Positions 45,294 through 54,110 are shown, counted from the stretch's first letter. The stretch: 54,999 nt of DNA from Helicobacter baculiformis (GCF_900197685.1 NZ_FZMF01000026.1:1-54999); one strand, 5' to 3'. A program made the numbers and translations. The notes: a model not told the origin generated them from the letters alone.

Positions 45294-46994
45294 CTACTCT
45301 AGTCTAAGACTGTATCCTTTCGGAGAGCTGTAAAGATGGCTAAAGTGATGCCAAAAATTGGCTTCATAAGCGTTGGGATTGCGCTTGATGCGGCAGTGAA
45401 AGCCTCGCAACATTTCTTCAAAGGGGAGATGGTTCTCTACAATACAAGCTAAAATTTCTTGACGCACTCTGAGTTGCATCACGCGATAGCCTTGTTGAGA
45501 AGAAATAAGCGCATCTTCTTTAACAATTTTAAAGCTTTGGGTGGCAAAATTGGCTTCTACAATGGGTGCGACGACTTTATCAAAAATGTCGTTAGTGGGG
45601 ATAAAATTCACAATTTGGTAAGCTTTATAAGCAGAGAGTTTGAGAAAACCCATGAGCTTATGGGGATCGTAGGTGAAAGTCCTTGCGTAGGACTGCGTAT
45701 ATTTGATGGGTAGGTCTTTTTTAAGAGTGTGGGTTTCTTCTTGCCACTGCACGAGATCGGCGGTTTTAAATTCTAGGGTGAGTGTATCGGTGGGTACTAA
45801 ACACTTTACGGGAGTTTCGCGGTGTGTACGACTATAAAGATCACAAATCTTGCTACATTCCGCTATATCATTATGCGTATTGATGCGCTTAATGATAGCA
45901 TCTCGACTACTCTCTTGCAAATAAGGGGTGGCAATGGGCATAACATAGGCGGGGCTAGTCAAACGAATCAGTTTTTCTAATTGCTGTTTTTGTCCCTCAA
46001 GGTAGGCGTTGTGCAACGCCCTTTTCTCCTGCCCGTTATAATTATCCACACAAAAGGGGAAGCCTGAAGTCTCCCCAAAAAAGGCGGTGCACAGTAGAGT
46101 AAGTCCGCTGGGTAAATTAAAGCGGTTGATGTAGCTGGCATAAGGATTAATGAGTACGTCATGCCCACATAGACACAAATAAAGCCCACTCTCCTCTGAA
46201 CCATCCCCGGCCTTAAAAACACTGAATTGGAAAAACGAGCTAAACTCATAGATTTCTTGAAATTCTAGGGGGAAAATATTAGAAAAACCTAAGTTTTTAA
46301 GCGCACGCTCAATGCTTTTAGAGGCAAAATTGCCCACAATAAAGGGTTTACTTCTAGGAACAAAGGCTAAAGTTTGGGGATGCAAACAACTAGAGCGGTT
46401 AGAGGAAATAAAGATAAAATCCGCTTGTACTAAGCAATGCACCGCTTCTTTGCAACTTGCGTTTTCTAAATAGCTAGCCCCTAAAAAGGCCGGACCTAGT
46501 AGCCATGGATCGGTGATGAATCTGATCCCACCTGCTTCAATATACAAACAAGCATGGTTGAGATAACGGATTTTAAAATCCCCCTTAAAGCTAGATTGAT
46601 AGGGGTTGGCTAAATCCGTAGAGGTTTCTATTTGCAGGGTGCGCCCTTCAAGGCGGTATTTCAAAGGCTGTTTCTTGTGCCCGTTGTCATAACTCAAATT
46701 ACTCAAGTGTAAGTTCCACATGCAATGTGGGCAGGAAGCAATACCCCTATTATGCAAGAGCTTATCGCCCTTGTGATCGCAGATGGTATCAATGATCCAA
46801 TCCACCTCTGGTTTTTCGCCCATTTTGACATGTTTTTTCATTTTAATGATGAATTCGCCCATGTCATTGATCCCTTCTAACAACCCCCGCACAGAGAGAC
46901 TTTGAGTATTAGTATTGGTTTCAAAAAGCCCTACGCGCCGCAATTTGATGGGCGCGGGCGAGGTAGAAGCTTTCTTAGGCGGCAAAGCGGGCAT
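45294..46994 (-). CDS. CMP-sialic-acid-hydroxylase-like protein with altered metal sites
   Basis: The 566-residue protein resembles vertebrate CMP-Neu5Ac hydroxylase (CMAH) along its length. LLEGINDMGEF near 38 is followed by a Rieske-like part (about 45-125). Next come IRYLNHACLYIEAGGIRF (142-159), TDPWLLGPAF (161-170), QADFIFIS (190-197), FIVGN (218-222), ETSGFPF (308-314) and a C-terminal FHCRIKRNPNA...NFWHHF. CMAH uses a Rieske centre plus a metallo-beta-lactamase-fold iron site. Here the Rieske ligands read C72-x-H74 and C88-x-x-C91, so the second His is Cys. The HxHSDH iron motif is replaced by SSNRSSCLH (197-205). Catalysis as a hydroxylase is therefore doubtful. GGAG lies five bases before the ATG. 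It sits alone, convergent with gyrB and divergent from thrC. Confidence 0.75.
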   Translation of the reverse strand: MPALPPKKASTSPAPIKLRRVGLFETNTNTQSLSVRGLLEGINDMGEFIIKMKKHVKMGEKPEVDWIIDTICDHKGDKLLHNRGIASCPHCMWNLHLSNLSYDNGHKKQPLKYRLEGRTLQIETSTDLANPYQSSFKGDFKIRYLNHACLYIEAGGIRFITDPWLLGPAFLGASYLENASCKEAVHCLVQADFIFISSNRSSCLHPQTLAFVPRSKPFIVGNFASKSIERALKNLGFSNIFPLEFQEIYEFSSFFQFSVFKAGDGSEESGLYLCLCGHDVLINPYASYINRFNLPSGLTLLCTAFFGETSGFPFCVDNYNGQEKRALHNAYLEGQKQQLEKLIRLTSPAYVMPIATPYLQESSRDAIIKRINTHNDIAECSKICDLYSRTHRETPVKCLVPTDTLTLEFKTADLVQWQEETHTLKKDLPIKYTQSYARTFTYDPHKLMGFLKLSAYKAYQIVNFIPTNDIFDKVVAPIVEANFATQSFKIVKEDALISSQQGYRVMQLRVRQEILACIVENHLPFEEMLRGFHCRIKRNPNAYEANFWHHFSHLYSSPKGYSLRLE

Positions 46995-47023
46995 AGAGGC
47001 TCCATAGGCTAAAAGTAAAGGCG

Positions 47024-47032
47024 TATTATACT
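47024..47032. promoter_or_regulatory. Overlapping divergent -10 boxes, thrC and CMAH-like gene
   Basis: TATTATACT contains TATACT (47027-47032) facing thrC. On the other strand it contains TATAAT (47030-47025) facing the CMAH-like gene. The boxes overlap, so the two promoters should compete for polymerase. Confidence 0.45.
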
Positions 47033-47074
47033 AAAATTCTTGCAAATAAAACCCCCACACACATAAGGATTAGT

Positions 47075-48526
47075 ATGGCATTACTGGTAGATAGTAGAAG
47101 TGGTGTAGCCATAGAGAGCTTTGAGCGCGCCTTGCTTAACCCTAGCTCTATGCAAGGCTTGTGTGTACCCCAAAACCTCCCCCAAGTGGATTTTTCTACC
47201 TATCTGCCCTTGAGTTACGCCCAAGCCACTCATACCCTCTTTGAAACATTGGAGCTTGGTTTACAAAATACCCTCTTAGCGCGCGCGCTAGCGCGCTATT
47301 CTAAATTTAATGCCATCGCCCCCCTGCATGCCTTGCAGGGCTTTAAAACTCCCCTATATGTCCAAGAACTTTTTCATGGTCCCACTCTAGCCTTTAAAGA
47401 CATGGCTTTACAACCTTTTGGGGTCTTGCTCTCAGGGCTAGCCCAACAGCGCCAAGAAAAGTATTTGATCATGGTGGCTACCAGTGGGGACACCGGTCCA
47501 GCCACCCTAGCTAGCTTTGCCAATCTGCCCAATACCTGCGTTTGTTGTTTGTATCCGGCTAAGGGCACAAGCTTGATTCAAGCTTTACAAATGCAGAGCA
47601 TGGACGCGCCCAATCTCAAGGTGCTAGGCTTAGAGGGAAATTTTGATGACGCACAAAGCGCGCTCAAAGCCCTTTTGCACGATGAAGACTTTCAAACACA
47701 TTTAGCCCAAAAAGATTTACGTCTGAGCGTGGCTAATTCGATCAATTTTGGGCGCATTGTGTTTCAAATGGTCTATCACATTTGGGGGTATTTGGATTTG
47801 GTGCGCACAGGAGCGATCCGGTATGGCGATTTGGTTAAAATTCTCGTGCCTAGTGGGAATTTTGGCAATGCTTTAGGCGCGTTCTATGCTAAAGCGATGG
47901 GCTTACCTGTGGAAAAAATCAGCGTGGTGTCTAATGCTAATGATGTGCTCACCGAGTTTTTCAATACAGGAGTTTATGATCTGCGCACCCGTAGTTTGCT
48001 CAAAACCCCCTCCCCAGCCATGGACATTCTCAAAAGCTCCAATGTGGAACGCCTGCTTTTTGCCCTCTTTGGGCACACACGCACCCAAGCGTGCATGCAA
48101 GAGCTCCAAGATCGCAAGCACTACACCCTTACCTCTAGCGAATTGCAGAGCGTGCGCGCGCATTTTGAAGCCTTTAGCTGCGATGACGCGCATTGCTTGG
48201 AGACGATCGCGCGTGTTTATCACGATCGCCACTATTTAATAGATCCCCACACCGCCACCGCGCTTTATGCTTACGAACGCCTTGAGAGTCGCCTGCCCTG
48301 CGTGGTGGTCTCCACTGCCTCATGGAGCAAATTTGCCCACACCACTGCCCTAGCTCTAGGAAAACAAGCCAAAAACGATCAAGAGGCTTTACAAGTTTTA
48401 GCTAAAGAGGGAATCACCCCCCCAACCAGCGTGCAAGAGCTCTTAAGTAAGCCCCTTGCGCATAAGGATCGCGTGGGGGTGAGTGATCTACAGCATTACA
48501 TCAAAGCGTGGTTGGAAAATTTTTAG
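47075..48526 (+). CDS. thrC: Threonine synthase
   Basis: ThrC is a PLP enzyme converting O-phosphohomoserine to threonine. The PLP Lys is in FHGPTLAFKDMALQPFG, the phosphate-binding loop in VATSGDTGPATLAS, and PSGNFGNALGAFYAKAMG is the second conserved block. The 483 residues match H. pylori. AAGGA lies before the ATG. It is the first gene after the CMAH-like gene and convergent with petC. Confidence 0.95.
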   Translation: MALLVDSRSGVAIESFERALLNPSSMQGLCVPQNLPQVDFSTYLPLSYAQATHTLFETLELGLQNTLLARALARYSKFNAIAPLHALQGFKTPLYVQELFHGPTLAFKDMALQPFGVLLSGLAQQRQEKYLIMVATSGDTGPATLASFANLPNTCVCCLYPAKGTSLIQALQMQSMDAPNLKVLGLEGNFDDAQSALKALLHDEDFQTHLAQKDLRLSVANSINFGRIVFQMVYHIWGYLDLVRTGAIRYGDLVKILVPSGNFGNALGAFYAKAMGLPVEKISVVSNANDVLTEFFNTGVYDLRTRSLLKTPSPAMDILKSSNVERLLFALFGHTRTQACMQELQDRKHYTLTSSELQSVRAHFEAFSCDDAHCLETIARVYHDRHYLIDPHTATALYAYERLESRLPCVVVSTASWSKFAHTTALALGKQAKNDQEALQVLAKEGITPPTSVQELLSKPLAHKDRVGVSDLQHYIKAWLENF

Positions 48527-48557
48527 CGCGCGTTGCGCACTAACCCCTCCTTGTTTG

Positions 48558-49415
48558 CTAATGGACTTCGCGCCACACCTTTTGTTTCCACGCGTAGGCG
48601 AGCAAGGTCATCACCGCAAAGAAGATCATGATCTTAAACCCGATCTCATCTCTTTGGTGTTTCTTGCTATCCCCCACTTTTTCTAGATAATTGATGATTT
48701 GTTCTTGAGACTCTTTGCTCAAGCCCACTCTAGGCATGGCTGTCCCGGGGAGGAGTTTTTGAGGGTCGTTGATAAAGACTTCTAGCTTTTCGCGCCCTAG
48801 TGAGCGAATCATCATAGAGAGATCGGGGACTTCTGCGCCCAAATAGCGGTGTAAGTCTTTAGGATCGCTGAGCGCGTGCATTTTGTCGTACTTGATGTCA
48901 TGGCAACGCTGGCAGGCTTGCGCAAAGACTTCTTTATCCTCTAATTTCTTGGGCGCGATAGAAACTAGGTAAGCCACAATATCGGATAAATCCTGATCGC
49001 TAAATTGGGCAAAAGCGGGCATGGGATAGGGGTTGTCGTCCTTGTATTTGTGGGCGAGTTTTGCCGTTTTGACGGGGTCTTTGATGAAGTGGGCTAAAAA
49101 TTGGGGGTTTAGCACACTGCCCACATGAGAGAGATCGGGGGGCACGACCCCAAAGCTCGCCCCCGCGCTGGCATGATCCATAGGAGCGGGGATTTTCTGG
49201 CTCTCAATACTATGGCAGGCGGTGCAGTTTTGGGTTACTAAATCCTTGCCCTTGGCCGCATCGCCCTTACTCAAGTCTATAGGCGTTAAGTCTTTAAAGG
49301 CAAAGTCAGCCGGGGCTACCTTGGGCTCCATCACGCTATGGGCATAGGGCTCCACCCCCCAATAAAGCACCCCGATCACCACGATTAAAATCGCTAGGAT
49401 TTTAAGCTCTTTCAT
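48558..49415 (-). CDS. petC: Ubiquinol-cytochrome c reductase, di-haem cytochrome c subunit
   Basis: This is the cytochrome c1-equivalent of the bc1 complex. It has a membrane anchor at about 5-21 and two haem-binding motifs, CTACH (64-68) and CQRCH (168-172). Each is followed by a candidate Met ligand (PMPAF near 131 and AMPRVG). A second membrane helix lies close to the C-terminus (FKIMIFFAVMTLLAYAW). A di-haem c-type subunit instead of mono-haem c1 is usual in epsilonproteobacteria. It overlaps petB (TAATG). Confidence 0.93.
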   Translation of the reverse strand: MKELKILAILIVVIGVLYWGVEPYAHSVMEPKVAPADFAFKDLTPIDLSKGDAAKGKDLVTQNCTACHSIESQKIPAPMDHASAGASFGVVPPDLSHVGSVLNPQFLAHFIKDPVKTAKLAHKYKDDNPYPMPAFAQFSDQDLSDIVAYLVSIAPKKLEDKEVFAQACQRCHDIKYDKMHALSDPKDLHRYLGAEVPDLSMMIRSLGREKLEVFINDPQKLLPGTAMPRVGLSKESQEQIINYLEKVGDSKKHQRDEIGFKIMIFFAVMTLLAYAWKQKVWREVH

Positions 49416-50644
49416 TACGCCCCCCTTTTCTTTTCAGCGCGCGCAATCAAGGGCAACACCACAAAGAAGAGTGCCAAGAAGACGATGGAAGCCACAAAGC
49501 CCACATATTTATTATTGCCCACAGGGGGTAACTTGCCATAGATGGTGAGCACCACCATGTCCACCACGAGCACCCAGAACCAAATCTGAAAGCCCTTGCG
49601 TTGGTGGGCGGGCTTGACCACAGGGCTATTGTCCAAAAAGGGCAAGAGGAAGAAGATCACTTGCGCCACCCCAAAGGCGACTAGCCCTAAATTGCCATTA
49701 AAAAAGAAGCCCCGTAAGACCTCATAACTCCATAGAAAATACCATTCGGGGTAAATGTGGTGGGGGGTTTTAAGGCTGTTGGCGCGCTCAAAGTTAATCG
49801 GATCCATGGCAAATTCGTAGTGATAGCACACCAAATAGAAGAAAAAGACCATAAAGGCACAGACCACAAAAATATCCTTAGAGAGAAAGACGGGCCAAAA
49901 GGGGATGACCTTAGATTCTTTCTTTTTGCCCTCTTTGAACTTCTGTTCTTCGGCTTCAAAGTCCAGCACTTCTCCCTCTTGGTTATTGACATGGGGGATG
50001 CGCAAAGAATAAAAATGCATGCCCACGATAGTTAAGATCACTACGGGCAATAAAAAGACATGCAACATAAAAAAGCGTGTGAGTGTCGCGTCTGCCACGA
50101 CATAGTTCCCCCGAATCCACACGAGTAGATCCGGACCAATGACGGGGATTTTGCCAAATAACTCCGTGATCACTGAGGCTGCCCAATAGCTCATCTGCCC
50201 CCAAGGCAACATGTACCCGCTAAAGGCTTCTGCACTAAAGATCACAAACAAGAGCATCCCGCTGATCCAAATCATCTCACGACCCTTTTTATAAGAGCCA
50301 TAGTAGATCGCCACAAACATATGGATGTAGAGGATCACAAAGATCATGCTAGCGGCCGTGGCGTGGATATGCCGCCACAACCATCCATAGGCAACCTCTT
50401 GCATGATGGTGAAATTCACGCTGTCATAGGCGAGTTTAGCGTCCGGCTTGTAATACATCAACAAGAAAATGCCCGAGATCACGAGCAAGCCAAAGAGGGT
50501 GAGCAAGATCACCCCCATCGCCCATAAGAAGTTAATGTTTTTAGGAATCCAGTACTCTGTCATCAACACTTTGGTAAGTTTCTTCACCCCCAAGCGTTGA
50601 TCGAGCCAATCTAGTAGCCCCGTTGCTTTCTTTATTTCTGCCAT
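49415..50644 (-). CDS. petB: Ubiquinol-cytochrome c reductase, cytochrome b subunit
   Basis: Cytochrome b is the quinone-oxidising membrane core of the bc1 complex. The 409-residue, eight-helix protein has haem-ligand His in WRHIHATAASMIFVILYIHM and MLHVFLLPVVILTIVGMHFY. GYMLPWGQMSYW (Qo site) and HIYPEWYFLWSYEVLRGFFF (PEWY motif) are intact. It sits in the petA-petB-petC operon. Electrons then pass to the cbb3 oxidase through periplasmic cytochrome c. Confidence 0.96.
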   Translation of the reverse strand: MAEIKKATGLLDWLDQRLGVKKLTKVLMTEYWIPKNINFLWAMGVILLTLFGLLVISGIFLLMYYKPDAKLAYDSVNFTIMQEVAYGWLWRHIHATAASMIFVILYIHMFVAIYYGSYKKGREMIWISGMLLFVIFSAEAFSGYMLPWGQMSYWAASVITELFGKIPVIGPDLLVWIRGNYVVADATLTRFFMLHVFLLPVVILTIVGMHFYSLRIPHVNNQEGEVLDFEAEEQKFKEGKKKESKVIPFWPVFLSKDIFVVCAFMVFFFYLVCYHYEFAMDPINFERANSLKTPHHIYPEWYFLWSYEVLRGFFFNGNLGLVAFGVAQVIFFLLPFLDNSPVVKPAHQRKGFQIWFWVLVVDMVVLTIYGKLPPVGNNKYVGFVASIVFLALFFVVLPLIARAEKKRGA

Positions 50645-50654
50645 TCTCTATCCT

Positions 50655-51158
50655 TTATGCGTGCGCGACCATGGTTTTATACTCTGGACCCACTTCGCCA
50701 AAGGTGATCTTAGAGCCCTCTAATTTAAAGGGGGGGATTTCAAAGGGGCGAGGCGGGGGGGTGCCTGGGATATTCACCCCATTACTGGTAAAACGCCCCC
50801 CATGGCAGGGGCATAAAAAGCCTTGCTGGATGGATTGGAAATTGGGGATACAACCTAAATGGGTGCAAATTTGAATCCCCACGGTGAACACCCCGCCTTG
50901 AATCTTGAAATCGCGCTTGGGATCAAAAGCGTCTTTGGGGTCTTTTTTGATGATGTAAACCGGCTTGCCCCGCCACTCTACGCTAGAAAACTCCCCATCT
51001 TTCATATTGCTCACATCCACGCTTGTAAAGCCTGCGGACACCACGCTAGGCAAGGGGTCCCAAGTTTTTTTCATGGCGACCAAGCTAGCTAGCGCGCCCG
51101 CGCCCGCCACCCCAGCCAAAGCCATGCTCAAAAAATCGCGCCGATTCATCTCCGCCAT
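50655..51158 (-). CDS. petA: Rieske iron-sulfur subunit of the bc1 complex
   Basis: The Rieske protein carries the [2Fe-2S] centre that takes an electron from quinol. The N-terminal twin-arginine signal (MAEMNRRDFLSMALAG) and anchor helix are retained. The cluster ligands are C98-T-H100 and C116-x-x-H119, with C103 and C118 for the disulfide. The 167 residues are standard. Two adjacent ATG codons follow AGGAG; the second (51158) has the better spacing. It heads petA-petB-petC. Confidence 0.96.
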   Translation of the reverse strand: MAEMNRRDFLSMALAGVAGAGALASLVAMKKTWDPLPSVVSAGFTSVDVSNMKDGEFSSVEWRGKPVYIIKKDPKDAFDPKRDFKIQGGVFTVGIQICTHLGCIPNFQSIQQGFLCPCHGGRFTSNGVNIPGTPPPRPFEIPPFKLEGSKITFGEVGPEYKTMVAHA

Positions 51159-51268
51159 CATTGCTCCTAACTTAAGTTTGATTGCAAAATGCGATTTTAC
51201 ATGAAAAAGTCTAATACTATCCTTTTGGGTGTAAGCTATGTTAAAATGTGTAAAGCAAGGAGTGATCG

Positions 51269-51799
51269 TTGGGTATGAACATTATCGAGAGACTGCTAAG
51301 AACGGTTTTGTATGTGATGGCATGCAGTTATACCCTGTCCGCCCTAAATTCAACCCGAATTAAAGAATGCTATAAAGACTTAGGGAAAGAGTGCGGGTTA
51401 TGGACCAAGGGCTTTGATCAGATTCAAAAGATTGTGATTCATCCGGCAAAAATAGAGCTTACTCAAGAGCAAATTAAAGCGGAGCAGGGAGATGAAGACA
51501 CCAAGCTGTGTTTGGCATGGCACTTTAACCCCAAGAGCTTAAAAGAGTTTTTTAAGAGAAGTGAAACCTATGAGGATGGCTCACCCCGTCATGACTATGA
51601 CTATTCCCCTTGCCACATCACGGGGAGTTTTATGCTAGAGGGGCAAAAATACACCTTTGAGATTAATGGGGGCGGGTATTTTGAGATTTACGATTCCAAG
51701 GGCAAGACTTATTACTTGGGTTGTAACTCTTATCGTTATACAGACTCTGGGGACATTGTTTCCAATCCCAAATGCGCTAAATTTTTACCGGATTTTTAG
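51269..51799 (+). CDS. Exported cysteine-rich protein, unknown
   Basis: This 176-residue protein has an N-terminal hydrophobic export signal (about 8-26). Six Cys lie in the mature part (34, 42, 81, 115, 152 and 169), suggesting three disulfides. The later half is aromatic and glycine-rich (EGQKYTFEINGGGYFEIYDS). No family was recognised. The start is TTG 51269, because GCAAGGAGTGATCG directly before it is identical to the sequence before the chemoreceptor ATG at 123. An ATG six bases later is the alternative. nadE begins on the base after its stop, so the two may be co-transcribed. Confidence 0.75.
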   Translation: MGMNIIERLLRTVLYVMACSYTLSALNSTRIKECYKDLGKECGLWTKGFDQIQKIVIHPAKIELTQEQIKAEQGDEDTKLCLAWHFNPKSLKEFFKRSETYEDGSPRHDYDYSPCHITGSFMLEGQKYTFEINGGGYFEIYDSKGKTYYLGCNSYRYTDSGDIVSNPKCAKFLPDF

Positions 51800-52546
51800 A
51801 TGAAAAACACCCTAGATCAACTCCTTTTGTTTTTACAAACCCAGAGCGCACAAAGGGGTTTTAAGCGCTTTTTAGTGGGGATGAGTGGGGGGGTGGATAG
51901 CGCGCTAGTGGGGGTGTTATGCCAAAAAGTCCTGCCCACGCACGCGCTGATCATGCCCGCTACCCACTCCTCTAGCGCAACGGAGGATGCGATTTTGCTC
52001 TGTGAGCGTTTTAACATTCCCCATACACAACGCCCCATCGCGCCCTATGAAGCGTTATTTAAAGAGCAAAATCCCAATGTGAGTTTAGGACGGCTAGGCA
52101 ATTTTTGCGCGCGCATGCGCATGAACTTGCTCTATGATTTTTCTGTGGAGATTGAGGCGTTAGTGGTGGGTACAAGCAATAAGAGTGAGATCATGTTAGG
52201 CTATGGCACGCTTTTTGGGGATTTGGCATGGCTAATTAACCCCATTGCCCACCTGTTTAAAAGCCAGGTTTACACCCTAGCCCGTGCCTTAGAAATCCCT
52301 GCAAATATTTTAAACAAACCCCCTAGCGCGGATCTCTATAGTGAGCAGAGCGATGAGGCAGATTTAGGCTTTAGCTACGCGCTCATTGACCCCCTCTTAG
52401 CAGAGATTAGCGCGCGTTGGGATCGCCCTACACACATCGAGTCTAGAGTGCTATGCGATCTAGGGTATGCGCCCGATTTGGTGGCAAGCATTGTCTCAAG
52501 GGTGCAAAAAAACGCCTTCAAAAGCCAGCCTCCTAGTTTGCTATGA
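51800..52546 (+). CDS. nadE: NH3-dependent NAD synthetase
   Basis: NadE is the last step of NAD synthesis, amidating deamido-NAD with ammonia. The ATP pyrophosphatase motif GMSGGVDSALVG lies at about 28-39. TSNKSEIMLGYGTLFGDLAW and LNKPPSADLYSEQSDEADLG are family blocks. There is no glutaminase domain (248 residues), so free ammonia is used, which suits a urease-rich bacterium. The lpxK ATG overlaps its stop (ATGA). Confidence 0.94.
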   Translation: MKNTLDQLLLFLQTQSAQRGFKRFLVGMSGGVDSALVGVLCQKVLPTHALIMPATHSSSATEDAILLCERFNIPHTQRPIAPYEALFKEQNPNVSLGRLGNFCARMRMNLLYDFSVEIEALVVGTSNKSEIMLGYGTLFGDLAWLINPIAHLFKSQVYTLARALEIPANILNKPPSADLYSEQSDEADLGFSYALIDPLLAEISARWDRPTHIESRVLCDLGYAPDLVASIVSRVQKNAFKSQPPSLL

Positions 52547-53445
52547 CTTGGATTGAGCGCTATTTTTACACCCCTAGCACGGGGCAGAAACTCTTAGCTT
52601 ACACGCTTTTGCCTATCTCGCTCATTTATGGAGGTGTTGCCACCCTCAAGCGTGCCCTAGCCCCTTATGAAGACTTAGGGGTTCCCATTATTAGTATTGG
52701 TAATTTAGTGGTGGGGGGGAGTGGCAAAACCCCCTTGATTTTAGAGATCGCCAAAGCCCTAGAATCCTTGCATGTGGGCATAGTGAGTCGGGGTTATGGG
52801 CGCAATTCTAGAGGTTTGGTGGTGGTGAGTGAACGGGGGGATATTTTGGTGAGTCAAGAAGAGGCGGGCGATGAGGCGTTTTTGTGCGCGAGTCGTTTAA
52901 GGGCTAGTGTGGTGGTGAGCACGAATCGCAAAGCGGGCGTTCTCAAGGCTAAGGACTTGGGCGCGCAGGTGATCTTATTAGATGATGGGTTTCGCTTTAA
53001 CTTTAAGAAATTAAATGTAGTGCTCAAGCCCGAACGCGCGCCCTTTTTTAATTTTGTGTTGCCCAGCGGAGCGTATCGGGAGTTTTTGCATGCCTATAAA
53101 AAAGCGGATCTGCTCTTGCAAGAGGGGCGTGATTATACCCGTAAAGCATGGGTAAGCAACCCTAGCCCTAGAATGTTGCTAGTTACTGCCATTGCCAACC
53201 CTAGCCGTTTAGACCCTTATTTGCCCCCAGTGGTGGGCAAACTCTATTTTAAAGACCATGCCCGCTTTGGTCGGCGCGCCCTAGAAAAAGCCTTTGCACA
53301 ATACGGGGCGACTTCTCTACTGGTTACCACCAAAGACGCGGTTAAACTGCTAGATTGCTCCCTGCCCTTGAGTGTGTTAGAACTCCAACTGCAGATCAAC
53401 TCCATGTATCAAGAAGCTATTTTGGCATATGTTCTTCAAAATTAA
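52543..53445 (+). CDS. lpxK: Tetraacyldisaccharide 4'-kinase
   Basis: LpxK is an inner-membrane kinase that phosphorylates the lipid A precursor at the 4' position. The P-loop ISIGNLVVGGSGKTPLILEI lies near 50-69, GIVSRGYGRNSRG and VILLDDGFRFNFKKLN (DDGFQ-type) are conserved, and an N-terminal amphipathic or membrane helix lies at 15-35. The 300 residues are typical. It follows nadE as in H. pylori. Confidence 0.94.
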   Translation: MTWIERYFYTPSTGQKLLAYTLLPISLIYGGVATLKRALAPYEDLGVPIISIGNLVVGGSGKTPLILEIAKALESLHVGIVSRGYGRNSRGLVVVSERGDILVSQEEAGDEAFLCASRLRASVVVSTNRKAGVLKAKDLGAQVILLDDGFRFNFKKLNVVLKPERAPFFNFVLPSGAYREFLHAYKKADLLLQEGRDYTRKAWVSNPSPRMLLVTAIANPSRLDPYLPPVVGKLYFKDHARFGRRALEKAFAQYGATSLLVTTKDAVKLLDCSLPLSVLELQLQINSMYQEAILAYVLQN

Positions 53446-53664
53446 TACTGGCATAATCACTTATCATAGATTTATACACCAACCAAATTTGACATACTCG
53501 CTATAGCTGAAGTTAGTGGACTTATGGCACAGTTTGCAAATCACGGCTAAGGCAACATACGCCCTAGCATTCCCAACTCTCCTACTCTTGCAGAATACAC
53601 CACTCCCGCTTAAAGCTTGGGAGAATCTCAAAGCAAGCTCCCAACTCCACCGCCTCAATGATGC
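53446..53664. other. Short stretch between lpxK and the Sel1 pseudogene
   Basis: A minus-strand open stretch (53464-53658) could encode 64 residues with four Cys (FCKS, VICKLCHK, WCIN). It has no clear ribosome-binding site and follows directly on the pseudogene, so it may be part of the same decay. No terminator or RNA was recognised. Confidence 0.3.
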
Positions 53665-54096
53665 CTAATCCCCCAAAAGCATTTTGGCGTTCTTGCAACC
53701 TAGATTATTTCCCATTTTGCAGGCTTTTTAAAATGTTCATAAGCCATTTTCTTTATCCTTGCCCACGCCATGACCATTGCATACATCACCCCCAAATTAT
53801 TATAAGCAGGCGCAATTCCCGCATTAGCAGCCTTTTGGTAATACTCTAGGGCTTTAAAATAGTCTTTGCTAATACCTAGACCTTGAGTGTACATAAATCC
53901 CATACCATAATACCCTCCAGCAACTCCCCTATCCGCCGCTCTTTTAGCACACTCAAACGCCTTAGTATAATTCTTTTGTTGGCAATACGCTTGTGCCTGC
54001 TTGAAAAGCTCTTATGCTTTGCTATTCCCTGCATGGCAAAGCCCCACCAACAAAAACAACGCCCCGATCAAACTTAAAACACAACTCTTGGACATG
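53665..54096 (-). pseudogene. Sel1-repeat (Hcp-type) protein pseudogene
   Basis: A signal peptide (MSKSCVLSLIGALFLLVGLC HAG) is followed after five codons by an in-frame TAA (GNSKA-stop). The frame then runs on through Sel1-like repeats with paired Cys, as in Helicobacter cysteine-rich proteins: ELFKQAQAYCQQKNYTKAFE then AADRGVAGGYYGMGFMYTQG, and ALEYYQKAANAGIAPAYNNL. Further shifts near 53780 and 53720 break the last repeat, whose remains read NGHGVGKDKE, MAYEHFKKPA and NLGCKNAKMLLGD to TAG 53665. Intact Hcp proteins bind peptides or act as secreted beta-lactam-binding factors. This copy is dead through at least three lesions. Confidence 0.7.
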
Positions 54097-54110
54097 CCAC
54101 CCCCTTTAGA

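Noticed and set aside
45294-46994. Reading the Rieske-like gene as a respiratory or ring-hydroxylating Rieske protein
   Set aside because: The downstream domain matches the CMAH/metallo-beta-lactamase layout and not a ring-hydroxylase alpha subunit or bc1 subunit; the true bc1 Rieske gene is at 50655-51158.
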